Of a DNA stretch of 64,000 nucleotides, positions 34,277-43,817 are shown piece after piece (position 1 is the first letter of the stretch; each line of letters begins with the position of its first letter). Source of the stretch: Microbacterium sp. (GTDB taxonomy: Bacteria; Actinomycetota; Actinomycetes; Actinomycetales; Microbacteriaceae); NCBI GenBank assembly GCA_013823625.1, contig PNMM01000003.1, positions 62,001-126,000 on the forward strand. The letters run 5' to 3'. The notes beneath the pieces are model-generated. The model was not told the DNA's origin. It worked only from the letters and a program-made list of their open reading frames with translations, and searched no databases. The position numbers and the translations under genes are program-made.

Positions 34277-35617
34277 CTAGGGCAGCAGTCGGGTCGGTCC
34301 GCGGAACAGATAGGTCGTCTCGCGGATCGACCCGAGCCCCAGCATGAGCATGAGCACGCGGGCCAAGCCCATGCCAAAGCCGCCGTGGGGCGGCACGCCG
34401 TAGCGGAAGAAGTCGAGGTAGAACTCGAGCTCTTCTGGCTCGAGGCCCTTGTCTTTCGCTTGAGCGATCAGCACGTCGATGCGGTGCTCGCGTTGGGCTC
34501 CGGTCGAAATCTCGGTGCCGTTGTAGAGCAAGTCGTAGCTGTTCGTGATCGTCGGGTCACCCTCGCGACGCATGTGGTAGAACGGGCGAATCCCTGTCGC
34601 ATAGTCGGTGACAAAGACGAAGTCGCTGCCGTGGTTGGCCTTGACCCACGCGCTCAAGCGACGCTCGCCCTCGGGGTCGAGGTCTCCATCGGCGCGAGGA
34701 ATCTCGTATCCCCCCTCGGCCACGATCTGACGCGCTTCGGCGAGCGGGATGCGCGGAAACGGCGTGCTCGGAACACTCAGTTCAACGCCGAACGCCGCCT
34801 CGATCGCGGCACGGTGCTTCTCGACGACCGCGGTGAACCCGGCAACGAGCAGTTGCTCGTGCATCTGCATAACGTCGTCGTGTGAGTCGATCCAGCTGAT
34901 CTCGGCGTCGATCGAGGTGAACTCGGTCGCGTGGCGCGAGGTGAACGAGGGGTCGGCGCGAAAGGCCGGAGCGATCTCGAAGACCTTTCCGAAGCCCGCG
35001 GGCTGCGCCATCTGCTTGAAGAACTGCGGGCTCTGGGCGAGGTACGCCTTCGTCTCGAAGTACTCCATCTCGAAGAGCTCGGCGCGGCTCTCTGAGGCAC
35101 TCGCCATGAGCTTGGGGGTGTGAATCTCGATGAAGTCGCGCTCGACCCACCACGTGCGCAGCGCGTGCTCGAAGGTCGTCTGAATCTTGAAGATCAGGCT
35201 CGCTTCGGGGCGACGCAGGTCGAGAAAACGCCAGTCGAGGCGCTTGTCGAGGCTCGAGTCGTCGGCGATCGGCGTCTCGGGCAGGGCCTCGCTCACAACC
35301 TCGAGGGTGGCGATCTTGACCTCGATGCCGCCGAGCTTCACGCGCTCATCGTGCTTGAGCTCACCCGTGACGCGAATCATCGTGCCGTGGGCGAGGGCGC
35401 CGATGGTCTCGGTGAGGGCGGCCGCGGCCTGCTCCTCGGCGGAGGCGCCGGCTTCGAGGTCGCGAGTGGCAGGGTTGACGAGCTGCAGCGCCCCCGACTC
35501 ATCGCGCAGGATGACGAACTGCACCTTTTTCTGGTCGCGAACGGTCTCGACCCACCCGGCCACCGTTACGGGGCCGTCGGGGAGAGCAGAGAGCTGAGAT
35601 ACCACGGTGCGAGTCAC
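34277..35617 (-). CDS. aspS: Aspartyl-tRNA(Asp/Asn) synthetase, archaeal-like type
   Basis: A 446-residue class IIb synthetase. The OB-fold anticodon domain (VTVAGWVETVRDQKKVQFV) is followed by motif 2 (FEIAPAFRAD) and motif 3 (GGFGMGLARVLMLML). It lacks the large bacterial GAD insertion, so it is the short archaeal-type enzyme, which is often non-discriminating and needs GatCAB to make Asn-tRNA. The GTG at 35617 (start TRTVVSQLSAL) is preferred; TAGACT lies 8 bases upstream. The frame is open upstream without homology. Confidence 0.92.
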   Translation of the reverse strand: MTRTVVSQLSALPDGPVTVAGWVETVRDQKKVQFVILRDESGALQLVNPATRDLEAGASAEEQAAAALTETIGALAHGTMIRVTGELKHDERVKLGGIEVKIATLEVVSEALPETPIADDSSLDKRLDWRFLDLRRPEASLIFKIQTTFEHALRTWWVERDFIEIHTPKLMASASESRAELFEMEYFETKAYLAQSPQFFKQMAQPAGFGKVFEIAPAFRADPSFTSRHATEFTSIDAEISWIDSHDDVMQMHEQLLVAGFTAVVEKHRAAIEAAFGVELSVPSTPFPRIPLAEARQIVAEGGYEIPRADGDLDPEGERRLSAWVKANHGSDFVFVTDYATGIRPFYHMRREGDPTITNSYDLLYNGTEISTGAQREHRIDVLIAQAKDKGLEPEELEFYLDFFRYGVPPHGGFGMGLARVLMLMLGLGSIRETTYLFRGPTRLLP

Positions 35618-35702
35618 GAGGGTCGAGTCTACCGGCGGGCTGACGCTCAGCAGGGCGCGGCGAGCGGGGTGCGCTCTCAGCGGTCGCAATGGCACCGAAC
35701 TC

Positions 35703-35708
35703 TAGACT
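35703..35708 (+). promoter_or_regulatory. -10 hexamer TAGACT, leaderless phosphatase gene
   Basis: TAGACT ends 6 bases before the ATG at 35715 and heads the cytochrome c biogenesis operon. Confidence 0.6.
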
Positions 35709-35714
35709 GAGCGC

Positions 35715-36347
35715 ATGCCGGCCGACCTCGTTCACCTCGTGCGCCACGGCGAGGTGCACAACCCCGACCACGTGCTCTATGGGCGACTCGAGGGCTTCGG
35801 GCTCAGCGACCTCGGGCACCGCATGGCTGCCGCGGCGGTCACGGGCTTGGCGGGGCATCCCGTCACCGCGCTCTTTGCCAGCCCGCTGCAGCGCGCGCAA
35901 GAGTCGGCGGCTCCGTGGGCTGAGGCGTTCGGGCTCGACATTCGCACCGAGCCGCGCATCATCGAGCCCACCAATCGCTTCGAGGGCAAACGCATGAACC
36001 TGCGCACGCTCGCCAACCCCCGCTACTGGCACCTGCTGCGCAACCCGCGCGTGCCCACCTGGGGTGAGCCCTTCGTCGACGTCGCCGCTCGCATGCTCGC
36101 CGCCATGACCGATGCGCGCGAAGCCGTTGACGCTGGCGAGGTCGTCATGGTCAGCCACCAATTGCCCATCTGGATGGCGCACCGCGCGCTCGCGAGCGAG
36201 CCCCTGCACCATGACCCGCGAAAGCGGCGCTGCTCGCTCTCGAGCATCACGACGTTCGCATTCGTCGATGGCCGTTTCACCGAGGTCGGCTACCAAGAGC
36301 GTGGCGCTGCATTGCTCGCCGACGCGACCGACTTGGGGGCCGTGTGA
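35715..36347 (+). CDS. Histidine phosphatase family protein
   Basis: A 210-residue phosphoglycerate mutase-like phosphatase: the catalytic RHG is in HLVRHGEVHN at residues 8-10 and the second His in VMVSHQLP. The substrate is unknown. The same gene precedes resA-ccdA-resB-ccsB in other actinobacteria, so it may be linked to cytochrome maturation only by position. It overlaps resA by GTGA. Confidence 0.85.
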   Translation: MPADLVHLVRHGEVHNPDHVLYGRLEGFGLSDLGHRMAAAAVTGLAGHPVTALFASPLQRAQESAAPWAEAFGLDIRTEPRIIEPTNRFEGKRMNLRTLANPRYWHLLRNPRVPTWGEPFVDVAARMLAAMTDAREAVDAGEVVMVSHQLPIWMAHRALASEPLHHDPRKRRCSLSSITTFAFVDGRFTEVGYQERGAALLADATDLGAV

Positions 36348-36949
36348 CCATGCGCACCGCTCGTACTGCTTTCGTGGCGATCACTCTCGTGGCCGCCGCC
36401 GTGCTCTCGGGATGCACCGCCAACGACGACCTAGCTGCCCAGTACCGCGAAGGCACGGGCCAGGGCTACATCTCGGGCGACGGCGCGTACACGGTCATCG
36501 CCGAGGCCGATCGCGGCGAGCCCATCACGTTCGAGGGCGAGGTTGAGTCGGGCGACACCGTCTCGAGCGACGACTACCGGGGCGATGTTCTCGTCGTCAA
36601 TTTTTGGTACGCCGGATGCCCTCCGTGCCGCCTCGAAGCCCCCGACCTTGAGGCGCTCGCCCAGCAGTTCGCGCCCGATGGCGTGAGCTTTCTCGGCGTG
36701 AACATCTCGGACCAAGCTCCGACGGCACTGTCGTTTGCCAAAGAGTTTGGCGTGACCTATCCCTCGATTCTCGATATCAACGACGGCAGCGTTCGCCTCG
36801 CTTTCGCCGGGCAAGTCGCACCGAACGCGGTGCCGACGACTCTCGTGCTCGACCAGCAAGGTCGCGTGGCCGCCCGCATCGCGGGGCTCGTGAGTGAGCC
36901 GAGCGTGTTGCGCTCGATGATCACCGACGTGCTCGCCGAAGACTCGTGA
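36344..36949 (+). CDS. resA: TlpA/ResA-type thioredoxin lipoprotein
   Basis: A 201-residue lipoprotein: the signal peptide ends in lipobox LSGC (Cys near residue 26), so it is anchored outside the membrane. The thioredoxin fold has the active site [13 protein letters not shown] near residue 90. ResA reduces the CXXCH thiols of apocytochrome c with electrons from CcdA, encoded next. The start is the coupled GTG or the ATG two codons later. Confidence 0.9.
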   Translation: MTMRTARTAFVAITLVAAAVLSGCTANDDLAAQYREGTGQGYISGDGAYTVIAEADRGEPITFEGEVESGDTVSSDDYRGDVLVVNFWYAGCPPCRLEAPDLEALAQQFAPDGVSFLGVNISDQAPTALSFAKEFGVTYPSILDINDGSVRLAFAGQVAPNAVPTTLVLDQQGRVAARIAGLVSEPSVLRSMITDVLAEDS

Positions 36950-37722
36950 GCATGCTCGCGGGCGTAGTCGCCGCATCCGTCAATCCGATCGGTGAGATCG
37001 TGCTGAGCGGAAATCTGCTGCTCGCGCTGCCGATCGCGCTCGCCGCAGGCTTTCTCGCGTTCGCCTCGCCGTGTGTGCTGCCGCTCGTGCCCGGCTACCT
37101 CGCCTACATCGGCGGGGTGACGAGTAGGGCCGAACTCGAGCAGAAGCGCGGGCGCCTGCTCCTGGGCGTCGCCCTCTTCGTGCTCGGCTTCAGCGTTGTG
37201 TTCGTGAGCTTCTCGATCGTGTTCGCCACCGCGGGCCTGCTTTTGTTGCCGTGGATTGACCTCATCACGCGCATCGCGGGCGTCATCGTCATGCTCATGG
37301 GTCTCGTGTTCATCGGGCAGGTGTCGTTCATGCAGCGCAGTCTCGCGCCGCGCATCCAGGTCGCGACGGGTCTGGGCGGTGCGCCGTTGCTCGGCGTCGT
37401 CTTCGGTCTCGGCTGGGCGCCGTGCATTGGCCCCACGCTCATCGCTGTCAACGCTCTCGTCATCAACGAGGGTGACATCGGGCGGGCCGCGATCATTGGG
37501 CTCGCCTATTGCCTCGGGCTGGGCGTGCCTTTCTTGCTCGTGGCCCTCGGCTTTCGCTGGGTGGCGGGGGCGACCGACTGGCTCAAGCGCAACATCCGAA
37601 TCATCAACATCATTGGCGGTGCCATGCTCATGCTCATCGGACTCGCGATGGTCACGGGGGTCTGGCAGCAGTTCATCTCGAGCCTCGGGGCGGTGATCGG
37701 TGGAACCGTTACGCCCCTCTGA
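36946..37722 (+). CDS. ccdA: Cytochrome c biogenesis protein CcdA
   Basis: A 258-residue membrane protein with six helices. The two redox Cys are in the paired motifs [16 protein letters not shown] (near residue 45) and [12 protein letters not shown] (near 162). It passes electrons from cytosolic thioredoxin to ResA. The GTG start overlaps resA by four bases, and its end overlaps the start of resB by 23 bases. Confidence 0.93.
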   Translation: MSMLAGVVAASVNPIGEIVLSGNLLLALPIALAAGFLAFASPCVLPLVPGYLAYIGGVTSRAELEQKRGRLLLGVALFVLGFSVVFVSFSIVFATAGLLLLPWIDLITRIAGVIVMLMGLVFIGQVSFMQRSLAPRIQVATGLGGAPLLGVVFGLGWAPCIGPTLIAVNALVINEGDIGRAAIIGLAYCLGLGVPFLLVALGFRWVAGATDWLKRNIRIINIIGGAMLMLIGLAMVTGVWQQFISSLGAVIGGTVTPL

Positions 37723-39304
37723 TCACTACGACAGCGAGACCCCGGCGTCGACGGGAATCGCGCAGCCGAAGCTCGACGCCGTGGGCTGGCTGCGCTTTGC
37801 CTGGCGCCAACTCACGAGCATGCGCACCGCGCTCGTGCTCTTGCTGCTGCTGTCGGTTGCGGCGATTCCGGGATCGCTCGTTCCGCAGCGCTCGGCCGAC
37901 CCCAATGGGGTCGTGCAGTTTCGCGACAACAACCCCGACCTCTTCGCGGTGCTCGACACGCTGCAGGTCTTCGACACGTACACCTCGGTGTGGTTCTCGT
38001 CGATTTACCTCTTGCTCTTTGTTTCGCTCATCGGATGCGTGATTCCGCGTACGCGACACCACTGGCGCGCGCTGCGGGCCGCGCCCCCGGCAACCCCCGC
38101 ACGATTGAACCGCCTCGTCGGGCACACCGAGCGACAGGTGCCGGTGGATGCTGTGGCCGCACTCGATGCGGGCGAGCGCGTACTGCGTCGCGCAGGTTTT
38201 CGAGTTGCCCGCTACGGTAACTCGCTCAGCGCGGAGCGCGGGTACCTGCGCGAAACCGGCAACCTCGTCTTTCACTTCGCGCTCGTCGGCGTGCTGCTGA
38301 CGGTGGGCCTTGCCGGCGGCTTCGGCTATAACGGTCAGCGCGTGATCGTGCAGGGCCAGAGCTTCACCAACCAGCTCACGAGCTTTGACTCGTTTAGCCC
38401 CGGCCGATTCTTCGACGAGACGCGGCTCGACCCGTTCTCGATTCGCCTTGACGACTTCGAGGCCGTCTACGACATCAACACCGAGACGGGGGTGCCCATC
38501 CCGCTCGACTACACGGCATCCGTCACGGTCGTCGAAAACGGCGTCGAGCGGGCCGAGCAAATCAAGGTCAACGAGCCCCTCTCGATCGGCGGCACGACGA
38601 GCTACCTCTTGGGCAATGGCTTCGCACCCTGGATTACGGTCTACAACCCCGAGGGCACGGCGGTCTTCAGTCAACCCGTACCGTTCTTGCCCCAGACGGC
38701 CACGCTCACGAGCCTCGGGGTTGTCAAGGTGCCGGATGGCCTCGACGAACAGCTCGGCATGATCGGCTTCTTCTACCCCACGGCCGCGACCCTCGAATCG
38801 GGCGCGCTGACCTCGATCTTCCCCGAGCCCGACCTGCCGGTCGTCACCCTCAACGCCTTCACGGGCGATCTGGGCGTCAACGAGGGCGTGCCGCGCAACG
38901 TCTACTCGCTCAACACCGACGACCTCACGCAGATCACGGGGGGCGAGTCGGGCGTTGAGTCACTCGTTCTGCCGCTCGGTGAGAAAGCCGAGCTGCCCAA
39001 CGGTCTCGGCTCGGTCGAGTTCACGAGCCTGCCGCGATTCGTGAGCATCGACGTGCACCACGACCCCACGCAAGAGGGCGTCTTCATCTCGTCAGTGCTC
39101 GCACTGCTCGGGCTCTTGATCAGCCTCTTCGTGCCACGTCGTCGTGTGTGGATCTCGGTTGTGCGGTCAGACGACGACGGCGTGACGCTCGAATACGCGG
39201 GTCTTGCCCGAGGTGATGACCCCGGTCTTGAGCGCGCGGTCACCGACGTGGCGGATGCTCACGCAGCGGCGCTCGGCGCACCGACCGCGCCCGCGCGGGT
39301 CTAG
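37700..39304 (+). CDS. resB: Cytochrome c biogenesis protein ResB
   Basis: A 534-residue protein with three N-terminal membrane helices (near residues 42-62, 98-118 and 195-215), a large extracytoplasmic domain, and a last helix near residue 458 followed by a short tail. The [19 protein letters not shown] start and [10 protein letters not shown] pattern are typical. With CcsB it forms the system II heme export and ligation complex. The GTG at 37700 is taken as start although it overlaps ccdA. It ends on the CTAG shared with the DsbA-like gene. Confidence 0.92.
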   Translation: MEPLRPSDHYDSETPASTGIAQPKLDAVGWLRFAWRQLTSMRTALVLLLLLSVAAIPGSLVPQRSADPNGVVQFRDNNPDLFAVLDTLQVFDTYTSVWFSSIYLLLFVSLIGCVIPRTRHHWRALRAAPPATPARLNRLVGHTERQVPVDAVAALDAGERVLRRAGFRVARYGNSLSAERGYLRETGNLVFHFALVGVLLTVGLAGGFGYNGQRVIVQGQSFTNQLTSFDSFSPGRFFDETRLDPFSIRLDDFEAVYDINTETGVPIPLDYTASVTVVENGVERAEQIKVNEPLSIGGTTSYLLGNGFAPWITVYNPEGTAVFSQPVPFLPQTATLTSLGVVKVPDGLDEQLGMIGFFYPTAATLESGALTSIFPEPDLPVVTLNAFTGDLGVNEGVPRNVYSLNTDDLTQITGGESGVESLVLPLGEKAELPNGLGSVEFTSLPRFVSIDVHHDPTQEGVFISSVLALLGLLISLFVPRRRVWISVVRSDDDGVTLEYAGLARGDDPGLERAVTDVADAHAAALGAPTAPARV

Positions 39305-40032
39305 CCGAGCTTCGCCTCGATCTGCGCGCGCAAGTCGTCGAACGACGAAATCTGCACGAGCTGACCGTCGATGAAGAAACTCGGCGTGCTCTGCAGGCCG
39401 AGACCGATCGCGTCGGCCCGGTCGAGAGCGACTCGGTCGAGAGTGGCGGGGTCGGCAACGACACGGTCGTACTCGGCGAGGTCAAGGCCGAGCTGATCGG
39501 CGAGGTCGCGGAAGGTCGCGGCTTGCGACCCGGCGCCGGCACTCCACTGCTGTTGTGTGGCGTAGAGCGCCTCGTACATCTCGACCGTGGCGCCCTGGGC
39601 TGCCGCGGCCTCGAAGGCGAGCGCAGCATCCACCGCATGCGGGTGAATGCTCGTGAGCGGAAAGTTACGCACGATGATGTCGACGCGATCGCCGTACTCG
39701 GCCTTGATCTGAGAGACGGCGACGGCGGCTGATGCACAGGCCGGGCACTGGAAGTCGAGGAACTCGACGAGCGTCACTTCAGGCTCGGCCGGGCTCGTCA
39801 GGGAGTGCGAGTCGGGGCGTTGCACCTGGGCGTCTCCGCTCGGCGTCGGCTCGGGCAGCGCGTCAGTGTTCGGCGACTGCAGCGTGCTCACGAGAATCGC
39901 GGTGATCGCCGCGAGAAACAGCACGACTACGCCCACCGCAATGAGCTGCGCGGTGCGCGGCGACATCGCTTTCTTCGGGGGCTTCTTCTTCTTGGGCAGT
40001 GTGGATACGGGCGACGACGGCGTGCGAGGCAT
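39301..40032 (-). CDS. DsbA family thioredoxin-fold protein
   Basis: A 243-residue protein with a Lys-rich cytoplasmic head (LPKKKKPPKK), one membrane helix (about residues 30-52) and a DsbA-like domain with active site FQCPACASAA near residue 105. It should oxidise or isomerise disulfides outside the membrane. The ATG at 40032 is chosen over a longer frame without homology. It lies between resB and ccsB on the opposite strand, sharing CTAG as stop with resB. Confidence 0.85.
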   Translation of the reverse strand: MPRTPSSPVSTLPKKKKPPKKAMSPRTAQLIAVGVVVLFLAAITAILVSTLQSPNTDALPEPTPSGDAQVQRPDSHSLTSPAEPEVTLVEFLDFQCPACASAAVAVSQIKAEYGDRVDIIVRNFPLTSIHPHAVDAALAFEAAAAQGATVEMYEALYATQQQWSAGAGSQAATFRDLADQLGLDLAEYDRVVADPATLDRVALDRADAIGLGLQSTPSFFIDGQLVQISSFDDLRAQIEAKLG

Positions 40033-40124
40033 ACATCGAGCGTGCCAGTGATTTCTATGAGCAGGCAGGGCCGAAGGGCCTGAATCATCGCGACGGTCAG
40101 ACCTCGCTCTCAGGCGCACGCGCG

Positions 40125-40130
40125 TAGTCT
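40125..40130 (+). promoter_or_regulatory. -10 hexamer TAGTCT for ccsB
   Basis: TAGTCT ends 9 bases before the ATG; GAAGGAG lies in the gap, so this is a short-leadered rather than leaderless start. Confidence 0.4.
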
Positions 40131-40139
40131 GAAGGAGCT

Positions 40140-41117
40140 ATGGAGAATTTCGCCGCTCTCTCACTTGTCGCCGTTTACTCGGCCATGGGCGTCTACACGC
40201 TCTCGTTCATCATGTTCACGCTTGACCTCGCGAAGCGCAGTGCTGCCCGACCCGTGGCGGTCGTGGCCGGGGCCACGGTCAACGAGGCATCCGCATCCGT
40301 TGCCGAATCGTCGAGTGCGAGCGTGGCGACCGCGGTGCGTCCGGCGGTGGATGCTGCGCTCGCGTCGGGCGCCACGCGCTTTCAGCGCATCGCCTTCGCC
40401 CTGGCCGTGCTCGGCTGGCTGCTGCACTTCGGGGGCACAGTGTTGCGCGGTCTCGCGGGCGGGCGTGTGCCGTGGGCCAACATGTTCGAGTTTGGACTCA
40501 CCGCCACGGCCATCGGTATGGGCGTGTTCCTTCTGGCTCAGTTCTGGAAAGACCTGAAGTTTCTCGGCGCCTACATCACGGGCTTTACTCTGTTGTCGCT
40601 CGGCATTGTGACGGTCAACTTCTACGTCGACGTGGTTCCGCTGCCGCCGGCACTGCAGTCGGCGTGGCTCGTCATTCACGTCTTCGTCGCGTCGCTGGCG
40701 ACCGGGTTCTTCGCCATCGGCGCGGGGCTCTCGATCATGCAGCTGCTGAGCTCTCGGCGTGCCGCGCACAAGACCGAAGGGCTGCGTTTTGTTGACACGC
40801 TGCCCGGCGCGACAACGCTCGAGTCGCTCGCCTACCGCGTCAACGTCATCGGCTTCGTGTTCTGGACTTTCACCCTCATCGCCGGCGCCATTTGGGCCGA
40901 GCGCGCGTGGGGCCGCTACTGGGGCTGGGACACCAAAGAGGTGTGGACCTTCATCATCTGGACGCTCTTCGCCGGCTACATTCACGCCCGTGCGACGCGC
41001 GGGTGGCGCGGCGACCGTTCGGCCTGGTTGGCGATTGTCGGTTTCTCGGCCGTGATCTTCAACTACACGATCGTCAACCTCTTCTTCAAGGGGCTGCACT
41101 CGTACAGCGGGCTCTAG
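40140..41117 (+). CDS. ccsB: Cytochrome c biogenesis protein CcsB (ResC)
   Basis: A 325-residue polytopic protein with about eight helices. The heme-binding WWD-type motif is WGWDTKEVWTFIIW near residue 262, with conserved His in HARATRGW and WLVIHVFVAS. It works with ResB to move heme and attach it to apocytochrome c. It is separated from resB by the reversed DsbA-like gene. Its TAG lies in CTAG shared with the menC stop. Confidence 0.93.
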   Translation: MENFAALSLVAVYSAMGVYTLSFIMFTLDLAKRSAARPVAVVAGATVNEASASVAESSSASVATAVRPAVDAALASGATRFQRIAFALAVLGWLLHFGGTVLRGLAGGRVPWANMFEFGLTATAIGMGVFLLAQFWKDLKFLGAYITGFTLLSLGIVTVNFYVDVVPLPPALQSAWLVIHVFVASLATGFFAIGAGLSIMQLLSSRRAAHKTEGLRFVDTLPGATTLESLAYRVNVIGFVFWTFTLIAGAIWAERAWGRYWGWDTKEVWTFIIWTLFAGYIHARATRGWRGDRSAWLAIVGFSAVIFNYTIVNLFFKGLHSYSGL

Positions 41118-42106
41118 CCCTTACTGAGCACGGCGTAGCTGCGCGTCAGGCGCTCGCGCCACCAGGCGGTGCGCTCGGGGTCGGCGGCGAGCCGCTGCAG
41201 GGCATCGGCGTCGACCGGCACGCGGCCGACGGCGATCGTGCCGTCGACGGGACGCAACGGCGCTGCCGTTACGTCATCGGTGAGCAGCGCGGCGGTGCCG
41301 AGCCCGCAGTCAAACGGCAGGGCGGGCAGTCGGGCGGCGAGTTCGGCTCCCATCGCAAGCCCCACGCTCGTATCGATGGCGCTCGATACGACGGCGGGCA
41401 GTCCCGACTCGGCCACGATCGCGAGCGCGCGGTCGATGCCGCCGAGCGGCGCCACCTTGATGACGAGCAGGTCAGCCGCCTCGGCGCGCGCAACCGCGAG
41501 CGGGTCGGCCGCCTTGCGCACACTCTCGTCGGCCGCCACGAGAACGTCGATGCGGTGGATGCGCCGCCGCAGCTCTGCCAGCTCGGGCACCGTCGCGCAC
41601 GGCTGCTCGACATACTCGAGGTCGAACTGCTCGAGGGCGCGCACCGCGTGCTCGGCCTCGTCGACCGTCCACGCTCCGTTCGCGTCGAGGCGAATCCGAC
41701 CCGCTGGGCCCAGCAGGCGCCGCGTCTCGCGCACGCGCGCCTCGTCATCGGCAAGCGTTTCGCCGCGCTCGGCGACCTTGATCTTCACGGTGCGACACTC
41801 GCCAAACCTGCTGAGCACGCTCGCGATCTGATCGAGCGGCACGGCCGGCAGAGTCGCATTGACGGGGATGCTTGCTCTCACCTTTGCCGCCGCCGAGTCG
41901 CGCCAGCCGAAGTCGAGGGCTGCGGCAAGCCACGTGCTGGCTTCGGCGTCGGGGTATTCGACGAAGGGGCTGAACTCGCTGAATCCGGCCGGGCCGTCGA
42001 GCAGCACGGCCTCGCGGCGATCCACGCCGCGGAATCGCGTCACGAGCGGAATGCTCACCACGTGGGCGCGGGCGAGAACGTCGTCGAGCTCGGGCAGAGC
42101 ATCCAT
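41114..42106 (-). CDS. menC: o-Succinylbenzoate synthase
   Basis: A 330-residue enolase-superfamily enzyme that dehydrates SHCHC to o-succinylbenzoate in menaquinone synthesis. Catalytic Lys is in RTVKIKVAE (near residue 114), metal-binding Asp in IRLDANGAW (near 145), then the later LEYVEQPC and DESV, and Lys in LLVIKVAPLGG. The ATG at 42106 is the family start (MDALPELDDV). It diverges from menB with 40 bases between start codons. Confidence 0.92.
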   Translation of the reverse strand: MDALPELDDVLARAHVVSIPLVTRFRGVDRREAVLLDGPAGFSEFSPFVEYPDAEASTWLAAALDFGWRDSAAAKVRASIPVNATLPAVPLDQIASVLSRFGECRTVKIKVAERGETLADDEARVRETRRLLGPAGRIRLDANGAWTVDEAEHAVRALEQFDLEYVEQPCATVPELAELRRRIHRIDVLVAADESVRKAADPLAVARAEAADLLVIKVAPLGGIDRALAIVAESGLPAVVSSAIDTSVGLAMGAELAARLPALPFDCGLGTAALLTDDVTAAPLRPVDGTIAVGRVPVDADALQRLAADPERTAWWRERLTRSYAVLSKG

Positions 42107-42134
42107 GCCCCACAGTCTGTCACCGCCGCGCGCG

Positions 42135-42140
42135 TAGGCT
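42135..42140 (+). promoter_or_regulatory. -10 hexamer TAGGCT, leaderless menB
   Basis: TAGGCT ends 6 bases before the ATG at 42147. Confidence 0.6.
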
Positions 42141-42146
42141 TGCGGC

Positions 42147-43061
42147 ATGGCCGAGCCGTTTGTGTCTGAGACCTTTGACGCCGCACGCTGGGTGGTCGCC
42201 CCCGGCTTCGACGACCTCACCGACCTGACGTATCACCTGGACACGAGCGGGCGCATCGCGCGTATCGCGTTTGATCGGACCGAGGTGCGCAATGCGTTTC
42301 GTCCGCACACGGTCGATGAGCTTTACCGGGCGCTTGACGACGCGCGGCAGAACCCTCGCGTCGGCGTCGTGCTGCTGACGGGAAACGGCCCGAGCGCGAA
42401 GGACGGCGGCTGGGCGTTTTGCTCGGGCGGCGACCAGCGCATCCGGGGGCGCGGTGGGTATCAGTATGCCGAGGGCGAGACGGCCGACACGGTCGACCCG
42501 GCTCGCGCATCGCGCCTGCACATTCTCGAAGTGCAGCGCCTCATTCGCTTCATGCCCAAGGTCGTCATCGCGGTCGTTCCCGGCTGGGCGGCCGGCGGCG
42601 GACACTCGCTGCACGTCGTGTGCGACTTGACGATCGCGAGCCGCGAGCACGCGCGCTTCAAGCAGACCGACGCCGATGTCGGCTCGTTCGACGCGGGCTA
42701 CGGCAGTGCCTACCTCGCCAAGCAGGTCGGGCAAAAGATCGCGCGCGAGATCTTCTTTCTCGCCCGTGAGTACGACGCCGAGCGCGCCTACGAGATGGGC
42801 ACAATCAACGCCGTCGTGCCGCACGCTTCGCTGGAGGAGACCGCGCTCGACTGGGCCGAGACGATTCTCACGAAGAGCCCCACGGCCATTCGCATGCTCA
42901 AGTACGCCATGAACCTCACCGACGACGGGATGGTCGGCCAGCAGCTCTTTGCGGGCGAGGCCACGCGGCTCGCTTACGCTACCGACGAGGCCGTCGAGGG
43001 CCGCGACAGCTTCCTCGAAAAGCGCGCGCCCGACTGGTCGCCGTTCCCCTGGCAGTACTAG
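42147..43061 (+). CDS. menB: 1,4-Dihydroxy-2-naphthoyl-CoA synthase
   Basis: A 304-residue crotonase-family enzyme that closes the naphthoate ring from o-succinylbenzoyl-CoA. Family motifs: GWAFCSGGDQRIRGR with the MenB-specific insertion near residue 95, GWAAGGGHSLHVVCDL near 150, and SFDAGYGSAYLA with the active-site region near 180. Length is typical for the actinobacterial form. Monocistronic by its promoter. Confidence 0.95.
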   Translation: MAEPFVSETFDAARWVVAPGFDDLTDLTYHLDTSGRIARIAFDRTEVRNAFRPHTVDELYRALDDARQNPRVGVVLLTGNGPSAKDGGWAFCSGGDQRIRGRGGYQYAEGETADTVDPARASRLHILEVQRLIRFMPKVVIAVVPGWAAGGGHSLHVVCDLTIASREHARFKQTDADVGSFDAGYGSAYLAKQVGQKIAREIFFLAREYDAERAYEMGTINAVVPHASLEETALDWAETILTKSPTAIRMLKYAMNLTDDGMVGQQLFAGEATRLAYATDEAVEGRDSFLEKRAPDWSPFPWQY

Positions 43062-43086
43062 GCGGGCGGATGCTCGCGCGCCCCGC

Positions 43087-43716
43087 TCAGGCCTCGAGCC
43101 CCACGCCCACGCGGTCGAGCACCCCGGCAATGAGCATCTCGCGCGCCTGAGGGTCGGGCACGAAGTCGCGCAGGATCACGGCGAGGCCGTGGGCACTCGA
43201 TTGCGCGAGCATCATGCGGCCCGCCACGCGCACTTCGTCGACGTCGCCCGGCGGCTCGAGTTCGAGCACGATGTCGCGCACGAGGTCGGCGGCGTTGGGG
43301 TCGTCGATGCGATCGGGAGGTGTCGTCATGGGCATCGACACGAGTGAGAAGAGGCGCGGCTCAGCGAGCGCGAAAGCGATGTACGACTCGCCCACCTCGC
43401 GCAGCCGGTCGATCGGGGGGCGCCCGGCGGCTGAGTCGAGCCGAGCGAACATGTCGCGCGCCATGATCTCGCGGGCGCGTTGCGCGACGGCCGCGATGAG
43501 GTGGTCGCCGCTCGGAAAGTGTCGGTAGACGGCCGCCGCGCTCACGCCGCACGCGGCGGCGATGCGGCGCACGGTCACGCCGTCGAGCCCGTCAGAGCGC
43601 GCGAGTTGCTCGCCGGCGTCGATCAACGCCTCGCGCAGCGAGCCGTGGTGGTAGGCCGCACGTCCGGCAGAACCGCGACCGCGTGACGCCGCGCTGGTCT
43701 CCCGCCGTTCCGACAT
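43087..43716 (-). CDS. TetR family repressor
   Basis: A 209-residue regulator. The N-terminal helix-turn-helix is DGVTVRRIAAACGVSAAAVYRHF, typical of TetR, followed by a C-terminal ligand-binding domain with a WHG-type TetR_C pattern. The ATG at 43716 (MSERRETS) is supported by TACACT six bases upstream; a GTG 15 bases earlier is in frame. It is divergent from the serine hydrolase gene, whose promoter overlaps its own, so it probably represses both. Confidence 0.88.
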   Translation of the reverse strand: MSERRETSAASRGRGSAGRAAYHHGSLREALIDAGEQLARSDGLDGVTVRRIAAACGVSAAAVYRHFPSGDHLIAAVAQRAREIMARDMFARLDSAAGRPPIDRLREVGESYIAFALAEPRLFSLVSMPMTTPPDRIDDPNAADLVRDIVLELEPPGDVDEVRVAGRMMLAQSSAHGLAVILRDFVPDPQAREMLIAGVLDRVGVGLEA

Positions 43717-43717
43717 G

Positions 43718-43747
43718 TTGACAGTGTACACATCGATGCGCTAGACA
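43718..43747 (+). promoter_or_regulatory. Promoter of the serine hydrolase gene
   Basis: TTGACA (43718-43723), an 18-base spacer and TAGACA (43742-43747) form one of the clearest sigma-70 type promoters in the window. On the other strand TACACT (43728-43723) is the -10 of the leaderless tetR. Confidence 0.6.
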
Positions 43748-43757
43748 TAGCGACAGA

Positions 43758-43774
43758 TGTTAACGCCGTAAACA
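43758..43774. promoter_or_regulatory. Putative TetR operator
   Basis: TGTTAAC and GTAAACA arms (one mismatch) around GCC, starting at about the predicted transcription start of the serine hydrolase gene, where a bound repressor would block initiation. Confidence 0.55.
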
Positions 43775-43817
43775 CGAGCGGGAGAACCCCGCGACCACCC
43801 CCAGGAGAACGAGAACC

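Noticed and set aside
36344-41117. A single uninterrupted res/ccs operon
   Set aside because: The DsbA-like gene between resB and ccsB is on the opposite strand, and ccsB has its own -10 and binding site.
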